The position numbers and the translations under genes are program-made. Of a stretch of 64,000 nt of DNA, positions 1-16,762 are shown one piece after another (position 1 is the first letter of the stretch; each line of letters starts with the position of its first letter). Below the pieces are notes generated by a model. The model ran no database searches and was not told the DNA's origin. It was given only the letters and a program-made list of their open reading frames with translations. Source of the DNA: Rhododendron vialii (lineage: Eukaryota; Streptophyta; Magnoliopsida; Ericales; Ericaceae); the NCBI RefSeq assembly GCF_030253575.1, contig NC_080561.1:10774001-10838000 (forward strand), given 5' to 3'.

Positions 1-2600
1 TAGTGCATTGCAAGTAGATACATCATGTAATCTGAATGACCTTTGGACATGTCCCTATTTTGCTTCCACGACGAGGAATTGTATTCCAGAGGGATCATCT
101 TCATCACCTGCAGCATCCCATTCCATTTCTAAATGGTAGCATGTTTCTGTTGCGACATGCAAATGAACGATTCTCCAGTGAAACCCCTGGTAACTATCAC
201 TTTCTATATCGCCCAAATGTCAGCCACTTGATCAACGTCGAAATTAAGAAACTCTTCACATATATAGAGAAGGATGTACATAACTACTAGTGTAGTCGTT
301 TAGATATCTATAACCAAACCCGTCGATAACCGAGCAGATCAAACTGCCCCATCGTATTAGACAAGTTTTCCAATAACCGAGCTGATCAAACTGCCCCATC
401 ATATTAGACCAGTTTTTTCCCTTATTGAAAAGCCATGGAAATCTTATCGTACATAACCACACCCGCCGATAACCGAGCAAATCAAACTGCCCCATCGCAT
501 CAAACCAGTTTTTCCCCTTGTTGAAAAGCCATGGAAATCTTATCACCCATAAATTCTCCTCTACCTTGTTTAATTAGCCAAAGCATCATCCACTTGGAAG
601 AAAATATTAGTAGAATGGCTGCATAAGTCTCCAAAGCTAGAGTTCCTACTATTAATACCCCTGTGATCGCAATATCAATCACATCTTCTTCTTCCCTTAA
701 CTTGAAATGTACAATCCCAAAGATTAATCACACTGACACAGTCACCGTACATCCAAAACTGATACAACACAAAATACAACCTCTCACGCACTGTATACTT
801 TGGTTGCCTTTGTATATCACAAATCATATAGGAATCCCATTTCAATCTGCACTGCATCACACAAGCCCAAAATGTCAACTTTGACATTAAGATCTACCCG
901 AATGTCAAAATCATAACTGTAAAACGCCAAATAAATCACCAAGAAACTTCATGAGCCAGAACTAAAGCACGATTGTATTCATGATCACTTGTTCTATAAT
1001 AATATCCAAGATTGCCGAAGGGTAAAATAAACCTGTATTTATCATCACTACTCACTGACTCGAGACATATATCCAGTGTGCAAGAGTTTGTTTTTGTCAG
1101 CCCCGTTAAAAGAGGGTGAATAATTTCCTCACTCTTATTAGTTGAAATGTGTGGAGTTCGCGGAACTAACAAATTTTTTAATATGGATAGATAGAAATTA
1201 GTGTTTGGCGCTCCAACTTATGTGTGTAGCCATTGTTTAACCTTATTTAACGAGTGAAAAAAGTCACTCTTAACTATATACACAACACAATTCTCAAAAC
1301 TTACTGGTAGCAAATGAGTTTTTAGAGGGTGTTTATGACAAAGAAGAGTACAAAAATTGTTTGCTACAAAACATAATTAGTTGGGAAAAACATAGACTCA
1401 ACTCAATATGGGAAGTGGTTTCACTTAAAGAAATGGGGTACTAATTTCCCTATGCCGAGGGAAACATTTTCTGGAGCTATTGCATAAATGACTGGAAAGT
1501 ATAAGAGCGATGTTACGGACACAGACGTTTAGCACAGATCTGAACATAGACGTGTGAAAAACCGTTTGATGCACGTGAGTTAGATACAATAAATGTGGAG
1601 TCCACATGCATTGAATAATTGCAAACAGTGTCCGGATCTGTCTCCGTCACGTTTTTTTTTTTATATCCCCAACTTATGGTACGTGTATCCCATTATGGCA
1701 AAAAGCTAAGGCAAAAGCCGCCTTTAGCTTTCCATTTTGACTTCCGACATGTGTTAAACAGACGGCGGCGAAGGAGCAGCCCATTGTGGCCTTTTATAAT
1801 GCTTATCATTTCTTGTCTGCAGAGAAATTTATTCACGTTATTCACGGCTCCATGCAATCTCAGCTGTCTAAAAGTGTTTGAATAGTCAAGATTAGCCGTC
1901 GTAAACTTTATTTACGTGAGGTCCCGTTAAAAAGTTTTATTTTCTCTTTTTGTTTTCGAACAACAATGCTTATCAAATGAGTAAAAGATACACAATTGTA
2001 TTGTATGTCCAAAATTCACACACGGGATGTTAAAAGTAAAAGGCCAGATGGTTTTAGTTGGCCAAAACATATATGCGAGGTTCAATGTCCAAATGATCTT
2101 ACGATCACAGAGCGATAGCCTAGTGATAAATAACTTATTACATTCACGTTTGTAGTAAAAAAATTGCAATTTTAGACGGCATAAAGCCGATCCTCATACC
2201 TTGGAGTTTGATGTAACCGACTAGCTCTCGATGGGGCGATAGAATATGAGAGTGCTCATGTTCATTTGCCTAGAAGATCAACTGATTCCCATGGGAGAAT
2301 TTTGCCTTGCTTCAACCTCAAATGATTTATCCCTCACGGATTCATCGTGGGTCTAAAATCCCTTAGATCATGCCCATGCAAAGTTGTCATAGTTGGTCAC
2401 CTTTTTTGGCCATATTTTTTCTTGGCAAACCAAAATGTGGATCTTGAGTGATCTAGCAATGGTAAAATTTCATGCTCCATTCATTTTCTACGTTATTGAA
2501 GTTCGAACACCCTCGTTAAGAAAAAAAAGTAAAAAAATGTGCTAACAATATTAATGTTAGTTAACATTATCATTATACAAAGTGCAAGATTGATCTCGAG
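1..2600. other. Left-edge intergenic DNA, no recognisable gene
   Basis: No open frame here reads as a known family. The only clear structure is an imperfect tandem repeat at about 320-545, described separately. The rest is AT-rich with several short reading frames that have no family signature. Part of a gene truncated by the window edge cannot be excluded. Confidence 0.5.
320..546. repeat. Imperfect tandem repeat, about 96-bp period
   Basis: The block CGATAACCGAGCAGATCAAA followed by ACTGCCCCATC occurs three times (near 325, 374 and 467), and GAAAAGCCATGGAAATCTTA occurs twice, 96 bp apart (427 and 523). Because 96 is divisible by three, the minus-strand reading frame at 256-546 shows a repeated peptide (IRFPWLFNKGKNW), which is a by-product of the repeat and not evidence of a gene. 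Confidence 0.7.
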
Positions 2601-2603
2601 GTT

Positions 2604-2836
2604 AGGGCTGTAAATGAATCGAGCAACTCGCGCTCGAGAGTAAACGAGCCAAGTAGAGTTCGACTCGTTCAAAAAAAGCTCGACTTGGTAAGAAAGGCTC
2701 GGCTCGATTAAAGAGGTCCATTTAATAAATGACTAAACTCGGCTCATTAAAAGCTCCAGCTCAAAATTTTGACTCGTTTAATAACCAAGCCGAGTTCAAA
2801 CTCGACAAAGCTTGGCTCGACTTGTTTATAGTCCTA
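2604..2836. mobile_element. hAT-like non-autonomous element (TAGGGCTGTAAA type)
   Basis: The element begins TAGGGCTGTAAATGAATCGA and ends TTTATAGTCCTA, giving short imperfect inverted ends. The interior is a run of diverged GCTCG/CGAGC words (cgagc, gctcga, ctcggctc). Flanks ctcgaggt and cttgaggg match at 6 of 8 positions, compatible with an old 8-bp hAT target duplication. A related copy lies at 45898-46131. Assignment to hAT is inferred from the end sequence and the imperfect duplication. Confidence 0.55.
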
Positions 2837-2951
2837 CTTGAGGGCATAGCCGTATAGGTTGACTTATACAAACATGCTCAATCAAAGACCAGTCCAACCT
2901 GGCGTCCACCTCCAGTCCATCTCCCTCCTCTTTCCCTCTCGAATCTCCACT

Positions 2952-2959
2952 TATAAATA
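2952..2959 (+). promoter_or_regulatory. TATA box of the RD21-type protease gene
   Basis: TATAAATA lies 121 bp upstream of the ATG at 3073, with a CT-rich leader between. Transcription is expected to start near 2985, so the in-frame ATG at 2974 would fall upstream of the mRNA start. This supports the 3073 start, which directly precedes a signal peptide. Confidence 0.7.
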
Positions 2960-3072
2960 CCCCCACACACTTCTTGACGACCTTGTCTCTATCCCCATTA
3001 ATACATTCCCTCTCCACCAATCACAATCACAAAAACATCAAAGGAGAAAACAACAAAAACCAATCCCCAAAA

Positions 3073-7735
<4,663 letters not shown>

Positions 7736-8099
7736 GAAGCAGCGTTGCGTTGATCTCTGTGGGGAGGGAGGGAGGGAAAATTAAGATTTTTTATCATTGA
7801 ATAAGTGGCTCATGCTCTGATTATCAGGCCAGAAGAAGCAGGAGAAAGTTGTAGGGAACAAATGTTTTTGTTGCTTGAGAAGCTATCTGGGCAGTGTAAG
7901 AATGTTGTAATTTTGCTTATTTTTTCTTTCCCAAATGCTGAGCTTTGTAAACAACTAGCGGATGTTCGTGTCTAAAAGCGCATTGGAAATGTGACATAGT
8001 TTCAGCTTAAACAAATTATCCGTTCTGCCAACTACTCTATGCGATAGTTGTAATCACCACAAATGTCAACTACCATCTTAATTTATGTATCAAAAAACT
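7736..8099. other. 3' flank of the protease gene
   Basis: AT-rich sequence after the TGA, presumably 3' UTR and polyadenylation region (GTTGTAATTTTGCTTATTTT near 7905). No gene is visible. Confidence 0.5.
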
Positions 8100-8106
8100 A
8101 ATATCT

Positions 8107-8263
8107 TAGCTTAGTTGGTACGCATCCCTCAGTGGAGGCATGGTTCGAGCTCCGCGAGGGCGGTTTGGAATTCAAGGCTGTGAACAGCCTCTGAATTCTC
8201 CGTGAATTAACATACTACCATCTCGCTAACTCCGCTGATGTATACAATATTGGCCAAAAAAGA
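8107..8263 (+). mobile_element. tRNA-derived SINE
   Basis: The head contains a polymerase III box A (TAGCTTAGTTGG at 8107-8118) and box B (GGTTCGAGCTCC near 8143), the internal promoter of tRNA-derived SINEs. The body is not tRNA-like and the tail ends GGCCAAAAAAG. The 7-bp sequence AATATCT flanks both ends (8100-8106 and 8264-8270) as a target duplication. About 157 bp. It cannot fold as a complete tRNA, so it is not a tRNA gene. Confidence 0.8.
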
Positions 8264-8270
8264 AATATCT

Positions 8271-10148
8271 AACCACAAAAATAATTTTATTTTGGGATGT
8301 TCCAAAATAAATGTTCACTTTTTAAAAATTACCATTAAAACATATCAAACGGTATCCAAATGGATAGATCGGATACCGTTTTAAATGGGTTGGAATCATG
8401 TGTTGCACATTTTTTTTTTAACATGGATCAATATATTTCAAAATCATATCAAAACGGAATCCGGTCAATTTAATTTTTGACATAGTTTATGTTCTCGGCA
8501 AGCTCTGACAATTAAACGATTGGATGGAGAGGAACTGGATGGGATGGGAGCCGAGTCCCCAGTTGAGGTCCATGGGCAATGGCAGTTAGAAATTGAGCCT
8601 CGTCATCTCTATTGGCGCCGCTCACTACAGTCGGAAGAATGAACGACAATGGGGTCACTACACAACGGAAGCATAGTTATCCGTACTCACTCAGTCGGTA
8701 CCATTCGGTTCCGATATCCTCTGTCCCGGAAACCCATATGTCTCTGTGTTGTTGATGTGTTTTTCGGCCGTTGGATTATGTGATTTTAACACTTTGTTCT
8801 TTAACAAGTTTTCAAAAAAATTTACTCCCTACACGATTCTCAATAAATTTTTTTCTACCTATTTCTCTCCACTCATTACATCAAAAAATTCTAAAAAACA
8901 AATATATTTTAAATTCAACGGCTAAGAAACCCCTCTACATAGAAACACTGGAGTTTTCGGCACATAAAATTCTGTCTCGTATCTACGCGTGCGGAAAGAT
9001 GATTGGAACGGGGACTATGCCGGATGGCCTTTACTATTTTTCAACCTCAAGGGGAGCTATTTGTCAGGTAGTTGAATTATCCTCTTCTCAATTGTGGCAT
9101 TGCCGACTCGGGGTATCTATCCAAAAGCCAGAACATTTCTATTATAATAAGCAAATGAGTGTGAATAGGCAAAATTAACAACAATGTTCAAAAAACATCC
9201 TACATTGTAATAAACAAAGTTACAAGTCTTTTAGTAAGTAGCTAAATTTCATCCATTTCATAACCAAACTTAACAACTTTTATCAATAACCAAAACTCAA
9301 TAACTCAAAAACACTCCACATTGAATCATCTCATCGAGACGAATAATTTGGTGTGGTCGGATGCGTGATTGGAACTCGTTTGCGATTGGACATATGTGCA
9401 TTATGTATTGTGGGGTTATTTTTTGTTAGGGATGCAAAAATAACCAATGTGAAAGTAGGTTGTTAAGTTTGATTATAAACTAAATAGATAATCAAATACC
9501 GACGTAACATATTTTGATTGTTAGTTTTGATTATTCTCATTGCGGATAGAACCACTTTCTAAGAACATTTAAGATATTGATTCCTCTGATTTTGATGAGT
9601 GCTTATAGTCTATCCTTTAGCAAAACAAAAAAAGACTTCCATTTTCTTCCAGTACAAGTTCATCCGTCTAGGGACAGCAACGGGGTGGATCGGAGGTAGA
9701 TATTGCAATATCCGAATTCGAACCCTCCATCCGCCCCCTGGATCTGTCTCGAACTCCGAACGGATATATATTTTGATCCTCCGTCCCCGCTCTGAACGGA
9801 AAACGAAGATCTGATTGGATATCCGAAAATCCAAAGTATCAACAATAAAAAAATAAAGAGAGAATCGGGAATCCTTTGGTTTTAAAGCTAAAAGTACTCG
9901 TACTAGAACCACCGCCAGTACCGCCGCCGTAGGCCATATCCTCCGACCAGCCATAGCTTTATTCGCCAAAAAAGGATTTGGTTTTTTTTTTGGGTGACAG
10001 TTGTTTTTTGTGTGTGAGATTTGGGGGTAATTCAAAAGCTTGTGACGGAAGAAGCTGGTAATGATGATTTCGTTGATGTGGGAAGGGTGGGAACAACGGC
10101 TGTGGTTCACATCTATCATCATGCACCTTTCCACCTGAGCGCTGCTAT
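8271..10148. other. Intergenic AT-rich DNA with repeat fragments
   Basis: No gene recognised. It holds fragments of the AATCATTAC repeat (8830-8880). At 9671-9845 there is a degenerate element of the TAGGGACAGCAACGGGGTGG type with repeated GGATCxGA/TCCGAA words. Neither open frame spanning this part has a family signature. Confidence 0.45.
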
Positions 10149-10501
10149 TGGTACATACAATGTACATATAGATTTTGTGAAACCCAATTTGGGTTTACAA
10201 AAATGATCCGAACCGCTCATTATTTTTAAAACATCTTTTTATGGAGCTCTGTAAAAAATCAGCTCAATCCGATATCGGTAATGATTTTTTCTGAATTTGT
10301 AGAGGCGAAACTAAGCAGTTGAGTAGTTTCGCCTCCACAAATTAAGAAAATATCCTTACCGATATCGGGTTGTGCTGATTTTTTACAGGCTTCAGAAAAA
10401 AATGTTTGAAAAATAATGGGTGGTTTGAATCATCTTTATGGGACCCAAGGTGGGCCCCACAAAATTGATATGTACATAATATGTACATTTCATATGTACC
10501 C
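10149..10501. mobile_element. Foldback MITE, about 350 bp
   Basis: The left arm (GGTACATACAATGTACATAT, GATTTTGTG, CGCTCATTATTTTTAAAACA, CCGATATCGGTAATGATTTT) is mirrored by the right arm (CCTTACCGATATCGGGTTGT, ATGTTTGAAAAATAATGGGT, CACAAAATTGATATGTACAT). The centre is TTTGTAGAGGCGAAACTA and its mirror. No clean target duplication was found, so the ends are approximate. Confidence 0.7.
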
Positions 10502-11391
10502 CTATCATTTTTGTTTCCACCTCATAGTCACGAACACAATCACAAGAAGAACTGAAGAAGGAGAGAGATAGTGGGGTGGGAGGGAGGGGGTGGGTTAGTC
10601 TAGGATCGGTTCATAAGTTTTAGAGATCGGAAGTGAACTTTTTGAATGAGGTCTTTCTATATTTTCATACAAAAGTGGTCTACAAAGAGTCTCATAAAAA
10701 AAATCATTACAAAATGGAAGCATATATATAATTATCCCCCCAAAAAATGCAACTATTACAATACCTCAAAATCCATCATTTCAAAATTAGTCTTCTCGCA
10801 CTTTTTACTGCAAATGTACTAATTAAGTCTCCATAATCAAGCTGCTTCAACAACTCCTTCTCGATAGACAATATAGCCAATCCATTTAATATTTAGTGAT
10901 ACATGATTGACCGAAGATAATTTTTGATCAAGGAATTCTGTATGCAAGTATTTTTCGTCCACTGTCGTCGGTCGTTGTTTTCCCTTCCCTTCGACTCCTC
11001 AAGCGTGAAGCATGAAGCATTTGTAACTTACTGCGTTTCTTTCTTCCTCTTTTTTGAATCAGCGCAATATATTCTTTCGGCCATCCCTTATTTACTATTT
11101 TTTTAATGCCTTAGTGTTTCTAATTATTAATTCCATCATTTGAGTCTATTTTGTGGCTTTGAAATTTCAATTGGGCATATTTTGTGTAAAGGAGGCTAGT
11201 GCAATTTTTTTTTAGGCTCTATATATATATATATAAATATATCGGGATCCTAAAATTTTAGAAGCCCTTATTTTAAATTTTTTTTAGGGGCTGAAAGCGC
11301 ATGCTTCTCCTGCCTTTGTCATAAGCTGGCCCTGGGTTAGTCCACTGAAGTGGAGCGCAGGAGGCGGAGGGGCTGGGATTTGGTAATGACC
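10502..11391. other. Intergenic DNA, no gene seen
   Basis: AT-rich, with a short (TA)n tract near 11221. Nothing supports a coding region. Confidence 0.5.
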
Positions 11392-12748
11392 TAAGGGGTC
11401 GTTTGGATGAGGGACTCTGAAGGTGTATTAGTAATACCCCTTTTATATATATATATATATATATCCGAGCCCATCACTTAAGCCATGGTTTGGGAACCAA
11501 AGAACGAGGGGTATTAGCTTAAAAGCCCCTCTTCTCTTAGAGCATCCCCAATGGGGATGTATTTTAGAAGAGGTTGTATAGTTATTTTAGATGTAAAAAG
11601 TGGTTAAAAGTTGGTTAGATGTAAAATAGAACCTATGCCTTTCCAATTGCGAAATGTAAAAAAAAGATGGATAATTAACTAACTTTTCATCCTCCTTAAT
11701 TTTTCTCAACTTTCTTAATCCTAATTTAAGTACTACTTCCGTTGAAAAATAATTTTGGTATCCGGTGAAAAATAATTTTGGTATCCGGTAATCAAGAACT
11801 TTAAAAAAAAAAAATACTTTCGTCCCATATTTTTGTTTTTACTTATCATCCACTTCAGTTACATAATTTACTTCATCCATTTACTCCCATCAATTCTCAA
11901 CCACGTCATTTAATTGATACATTTACTCCCCACTCTCAACTGCACCATTTACTATAGTCATTTACTCATATCTACTCTCAACTACATCATTTACTCTCAT
12001 CTACTCTCACCTACATCATCTACTCTCATCTACTCTCACCGACACTATTTACTTCAGTCATTTACTCTTATCTACTCTCAACTACACCATTTACTTACCA
12101 TTTATATATACTATCCTCCTCATTATTCATTCTCACACTCAAATCTATATACAGTCTCCTCTTTCCAAAAAAATCATCATGAGCAGTTTAACCCACAGAA
12201 TATTACTGGGAGAATTTGACGGATCTTCCTCCGATGATGATGAGATTGCAATGGCGCAATTGATCATGGCCAGGCAATATCAAAAATTTCAAAGAAGACG
12301 CCAACAAGGAGGTCATGCTGGTTCTACAAGTGGTCATGTTGGTTCTACAAGTGGTCGAGCCTGGATCCCCCATGACAGAGTTGCTGCCGACCAACGACTC
12401 AATGCTGATTACTTTTGTGAGTATCCGCTCTATGACGAAAAGTTGTTTCAGCAACGTTTTCGAATGAGTCGACCCTTATTTCACAAGATCTTGGGCAAAC
12501 TTCAACAACATGACGTGACGTTCGTCCAAAGGAATGATGCGACAGGAGCTGCAGGTCTTTCTGGTATCCAAAAGATGACAACAGCTCTAAGGATGATGGC
12601 ATACAGGACGCCTGCTGATAGTCTTGATGAGTATCTCAAGATTGGGGGAAGTACAGCAGTTGACTCTCTTCAAAGCTTCTGTAGAGGCGTTATCTCTATT
12701 TTTGAAGCAGAATACCTGAGAAAACCAAATGAAGCAGATACTACAAGA

Positions 12749-14689
12749 CGCCCATTCGGTAGTCGTTGAAATTTACCAAACGACTGTCAAATTCAATTAT
12801 TTATTAACCGGACTACAACTAAAGATTTGCATAGTATAGCGAGAAAGTCCGAGTCGATCCACAGGGAGCTCGAATATAGCTTGTTCGGATTGTAGATGTA
12901 AGGGTTTCCGGCGTTTAGACGGCCAACTTTTGGTTTTCCTTTGAAAGGTGGAGAAACACTCTTATGGAAAAGACTAGAAATGAGTTTTAACTAAGAATTA
13001 AAAGCGGCAAGGCAATGGAGTTACTAACGCCCGTAACTTAAGCCATCTAACAATTCTCAACGAAAACACGGTTGAAACGCACGACGTAGGCTATCAACCG
13101 GAAGATTTAGCTATTATAATAGTTAGACTTGATATAGAGTTTGAATAACAAGCTAAACACAAGGCGTGACATCGCTCTCGGAACCATGTGAGCGAGCACA
13201 TGATCACCGAAGATTAACAACGCCAAGACTTGCATTCAAACTAAATATCAAGGTCAAGAACTAGAAGCATGGTTTGGAAAGCGAGCAAGTTTTTTGGTTC
13301 TTTTGGCAAACACGAGGCGAGACATAGCTCACAGAACCATATGTGCAAGCATATGATCACCGAAGGTTAACATCGACAAGTTTTGTTACATAAAAGGCGA
13401 ACCACTCACAATTCCAAACCAAACCTCAAGTCTTAAGTTGAGAAAGACAAGATTAACCAAAGTCACAAGGGGTTATTCACCCATGGCCAAGCCTTATTGA
13501 CTACTCACACATAGCTAAAAGTGGTAAGAAAACGGAGCAACAAGATTTAACCGAAGAAAACGAAAATAAACTTGATTTATGCAAAGATCCAAAGCATGGC
13601 TACAACATTAATAAACGAGAAATTAACATAAAACAAATACTTACTTGAATTCTAAGGAAATTACAAAAGGAAAAGCATGAACAACAATGGAGGTATCTCC
13701 TAGAGAGAGAACTAAAGCTAGAACATAAAGTCAATTTTTTACTAAAGTGAGAGAGAATGGTATTTATACAACTCAACTTCTCTCCCAACAAATATCCTAT
13801 AAACATACCAAAAGTAGCAACTATTTCATAAATGGAAGGTCCAAAAAGCAGCAAATATCTGGCCAAAGGCTCTCCGTATCGATACAAAATAAGCTAAGTA
13901 TCGATACCATGCTGATAAGTCAAAATGGACCATCTCCCGTAGCTCACGCGTATCGATACGACCCTTATTCCGTATCGATACGGAAGTCTCTGACTTCCCA
14001 CGAAGCCAATGCGTATCGATACAGAATAAGGCTGTATCGATACGGGAAGGTTATCTCCAGTCTTCAGGCCAGCCTTCAAAACTTGGCACCCGACGGCTCC
14101 CAGCAGCTTCCACAGCTTCACAACACCTTATTTTCATTCTCTAAACTTAAGTAAAGACTACATTTTAAACCTTTCTTTTACCTTTTCTTTACTTTAATTT
14201 ATTTAATGAAAATAAGAAAGTACCCCCCATTTGAAAACAATGGCATTACCAGAATTTCAAGATTCGAATTAAATCAAAATGTCAACCCCCCACTTTTAGT
14301 GTAAAATGGAAAACTGCGCATTTTTCTCAAGAGAAAATGGATCAAAACATGACCTTGCTCTTCAAATAAAACCTTATAACTTTGTAGTTACTCTTAGAAA
14401 AATTCAAGGATCAATTACCGTCATTTTTAATCTCGAAAATCGATACTTTTTCAGAAAGTCATTTTTTCATACTTAGACAGATTTTAAGGGGCCGACAGGG
14501 TCTTCGGGTACTTGGAAGCACTTGGGCCATCCATGGCGTTGAAATGCGCCTTATTTGCACGTTTTACCTGAAAACACTAAAAACACACCTTACGTGCAAT
14601 ATCAAATAAAAGCTAGATAAATGCAAGTTAAAACAACATAAAATGGGACTAGTCGCACCAAATATCTACAATATTGGGTGCTCATCAGG
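12749..14689 (-). mobile_element. Gypsy-LTR-like fossil inserted in the Harbinger transposase
   Basis: On the minus strand it begins TGATGAGCACCCAATATTGT, the same terminal motif as the solo LTR at 46158-47609 (TGATAAGCACCCC), has a TATA box (TATAAATACC near 13760) and later the phrase CTCCCTGTGGATCGACTCGG, common near the end of such LTRs. It contains no coding region. No exact target duplication is visible at its borders, so the far end is uncertain. It is probably a solo LTR of a Ty3/gypsy-like element, younger than the Harbinger copy. Confidence 0.55.
13870..14045. repeat. Cluster of six GTATCGATAC palindromes
   Basis: The 10-bp palindrome GTATCGATAC (or the 9-base TATCGATAC variants) occurs about six times in 180 bp, in three pairs separated by about 20-30 bp of variable sequence (CGTATCGATACGACCCTTAT, TTCCGTATCGATACGGAAG). 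It lies inside the LTR-like insertion. Confidence 0.8.
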
Positions 14690-15636
14690 CTCCTACATGT
14701 GGGCAATCAACGTGATTTTCCTGGAATGCTAGGCAGCTTAGATTGTATGCATTGGCAGTGGGACAAATGTCCAACTGCTTACCATGGCTTCTTCAATGGC
14801 CGCAGCGGAAAATCCACTATCGTACTTGAAGCAGTTGCATCGTATGATTTGTGGATTTGGCATGCTTTCTTTGGCATGCTTGGGTCATTCAACGATATCA
14901 ACGTGCTTAATCAATCTCATCTCTTTGATGATCTCAGTGCCGGTTGTGCCCCTCCAGCCCATTTTGTTGTTAACGGGAGTCAGTACGACATGGGGTACTA
15001 CCTTGCTGATGGGATCTATCCAAAATGGGCGACTCTCGTCCAAACCATTTCTCAACCACAAGGAAGAAAGAAGCAACACTTTATGAGGATGCAGGAGGCA
15101 TGTCGCAAAGATGTTGAAAGGGCATTTGGCGTACTCCAAGCACGCTGGGCAATTGTGAGAGGACCGGCGCGATTCTGGAATGAGGACGATCTAGGCTGCA
15201 TCATGAAAACATGTGTTATTTTACATAACATGATAATTGAAGACCAACGTGATCACGATGCTAGTGATGAAATTACTGAACTTTTTTCTTTCAACCCAAA
15301 TCAAGTATCGAGAGATATCACTCCTGCATTGGTTGATTTCTTTAAAAATAACCGCAGGATTCGATCAAATGAGGCACATCATTCGCTCCGCAATGATCTT
15401 ATTGAACAACTATGGGCCCGTAATGGAGATGAAGAATGAGGTTCCCGTGTCTTGTATTTCATTTTCGAGTCTTGTATTTCATTTTTTGAGTCTTGTATTT
15501 CATTATCGAGTCTTGTACTTCATTAGCTAAATAAAATGCATTTTATTATCGAATAGTACTCAACGATTACATCAAAGTCAAGATTATTACATAATTACTA
15601 AAGACTATTACATATGACAATAAAAAATTATTACAA

Positions 15637-16762
15637 TCAATAATATGGAAAACCAGAAAAATAACCGTTCGAATTTGAGCTAGCCGTCCATTTAGCCAAG
15701 ATTTCACCCTTGCGATACTGGTAATAAGCCTTTATTTGGGGGTCTTGAACTAAATCCAAGTCCATTTGCATAATCCTATCTTCCATCTCTTTTTCCTTCA
15801 TTGCTGCCTTCCTCTCCTCAAACGCCACCCTCGTCTCATCATTTGCAGTAGTCCTTTCCAAAGCCGTGACTCTTCTTGCTTCCATTTTAGCTCTCCTACC
15901 TTCCTTGTCAAATGTAGTTTGGTTGAATTTTTTCATCAAATTTATCCATTCACGTTCCTCATTTTCTGTTTTTTTGGTTTTCAATAATTTTGCCTTTGAT
16001 GCTTTACATCCAAGAGGCCTCTTTCTTGGAGACTGAACACTACCTCCACTCGTAGGATTGCTATCTTCCAATGTAGTCGCTGTGTTTGGAACTTGAGAGA
16101 AATCAGGAGACTCTAAGTTTTGATTTTGAGAGAAATCAGGAGATAGATGGACCGAACTCGTATCCATTTGTGAAGATCTTGGGTCAGACTGGGGTTGGGT
16201 TAAATCCGCCCACTTCATACTGTGTTCTAATATTGCCCAGCAACAATCCAAATTGGCGAAAGGTTTATTCTCATCTTTGTAATGTCTCTTCGCTAGATCA
16301 ATCTATACACATGATAATAAAATTATTTAATTTATTATCAAAATAATAATATTAACAAAATTCTTATGAAAATATTAACTTGAAAGAAGCAAAATAATAC
16401 CTCATTTTGTTATGAAAATAAATTCTTATGAAAACAAAATAATAATATTAACAAAATAATAATACCTCATTTTGTTCTGTCATTCCATTTTGATGTTGCC
16501 TTTGAGTTTGCCTTAAAATTCCACGATATTTATTGCAAGCCTGCTGGATGACTTGCCATCGAGACTTGATAGAAGCATCCGAACGTACATCGCCTCCTGT
16601 GAATTTGGTGTATTTTTTTGCAATCCGATCCCATAATTTAGATCGTGCTTGGTTGGTACCGACAATCGGGTCTTGACTAATGCATAAGTAAGCATTACAA
16701 ATTGCTTCATCTTGATCGGAGGTGAACAATTTTCCTCTCGCACTACGACTTCCATCTGCCAT
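15637..16762 (-). CDS. Harbinger ORF1: Myb/SANT-like (trihelix) DNA-binding protein
   Basis: Two exons on the minus strand, 16762-16466 and 16302-15637, phase-0 junction (GAG|gtatt, tatag|ATT), 320 aa. The N-terminal part (MADGSRSARGKLFTSDQDEA, then KLWDRIAKKYTKFTGG and SIKSRWQVIQQACNKYRG) is the trihelix/Myb-like domain of Harbinger ORF1. The C-terminal part, from about residue 195 (SPRKRPLGCKASKAKLL), is a Lys/Glu-rich helical region of the NAM-associated type. In this superfamily ORF1 binds the transposon ends and helps import the transposase into the nucleus. In databases such proteins are often mislabelled 'glutathione S-transferase T3-like'. The frame is open from start to stop and it is convergent with the transposase gene. 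It may still be expressed. Confidence 0.85.

Larger units (their letters stand above)
12179..15439 (+). pseudogene. PIF/Harbinger DDE transposase, split by an insertion
   Basis: The first part (12179 to about 12748) starts MSSLTHRILLGEFDGSSSDD and contains the helix-turn-helix region typical of the family (QQRFRMSRPLFHKILGKL). The second part (about 14687-15439) holds the DDE_Tnp4 nuclease core: first Asp in GSLDCMHWQW, second in FNDINVLNQS, Glu in DVERAFGVLQARW. The family motif CVILHNMIIEDQ follows. Between the parts sits about 1.94 kb of foreign DNA with no usable intron borders in frame, so the gene is inactive as it stands. Apart from that insertion both halves are open, which suggests the break is recent. 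It would cut and paste DNA at TTA/TAA sites together with the ORF1 protein. Confidence 0.9.

Noticed and set aside
256-546. Repeated-peptide frame on the minus strand
   Set aside because: Caused by a 96-bp tandem repeat divisible by three; no family match and no gene context.
8107-8180. Possible tRNA gene (boxes A and B)
   Set aside because: The cloverleaf cannot be completed and a target duplication encloses a longer A-tailed unit, so it is a SINE.
12749-14689. Intron of the Harbinger transposase
   Set aside because: A gt...ag pair exists near the borders but joins the parts out of frame, and the segment carries LTR-like ends and a promoter.
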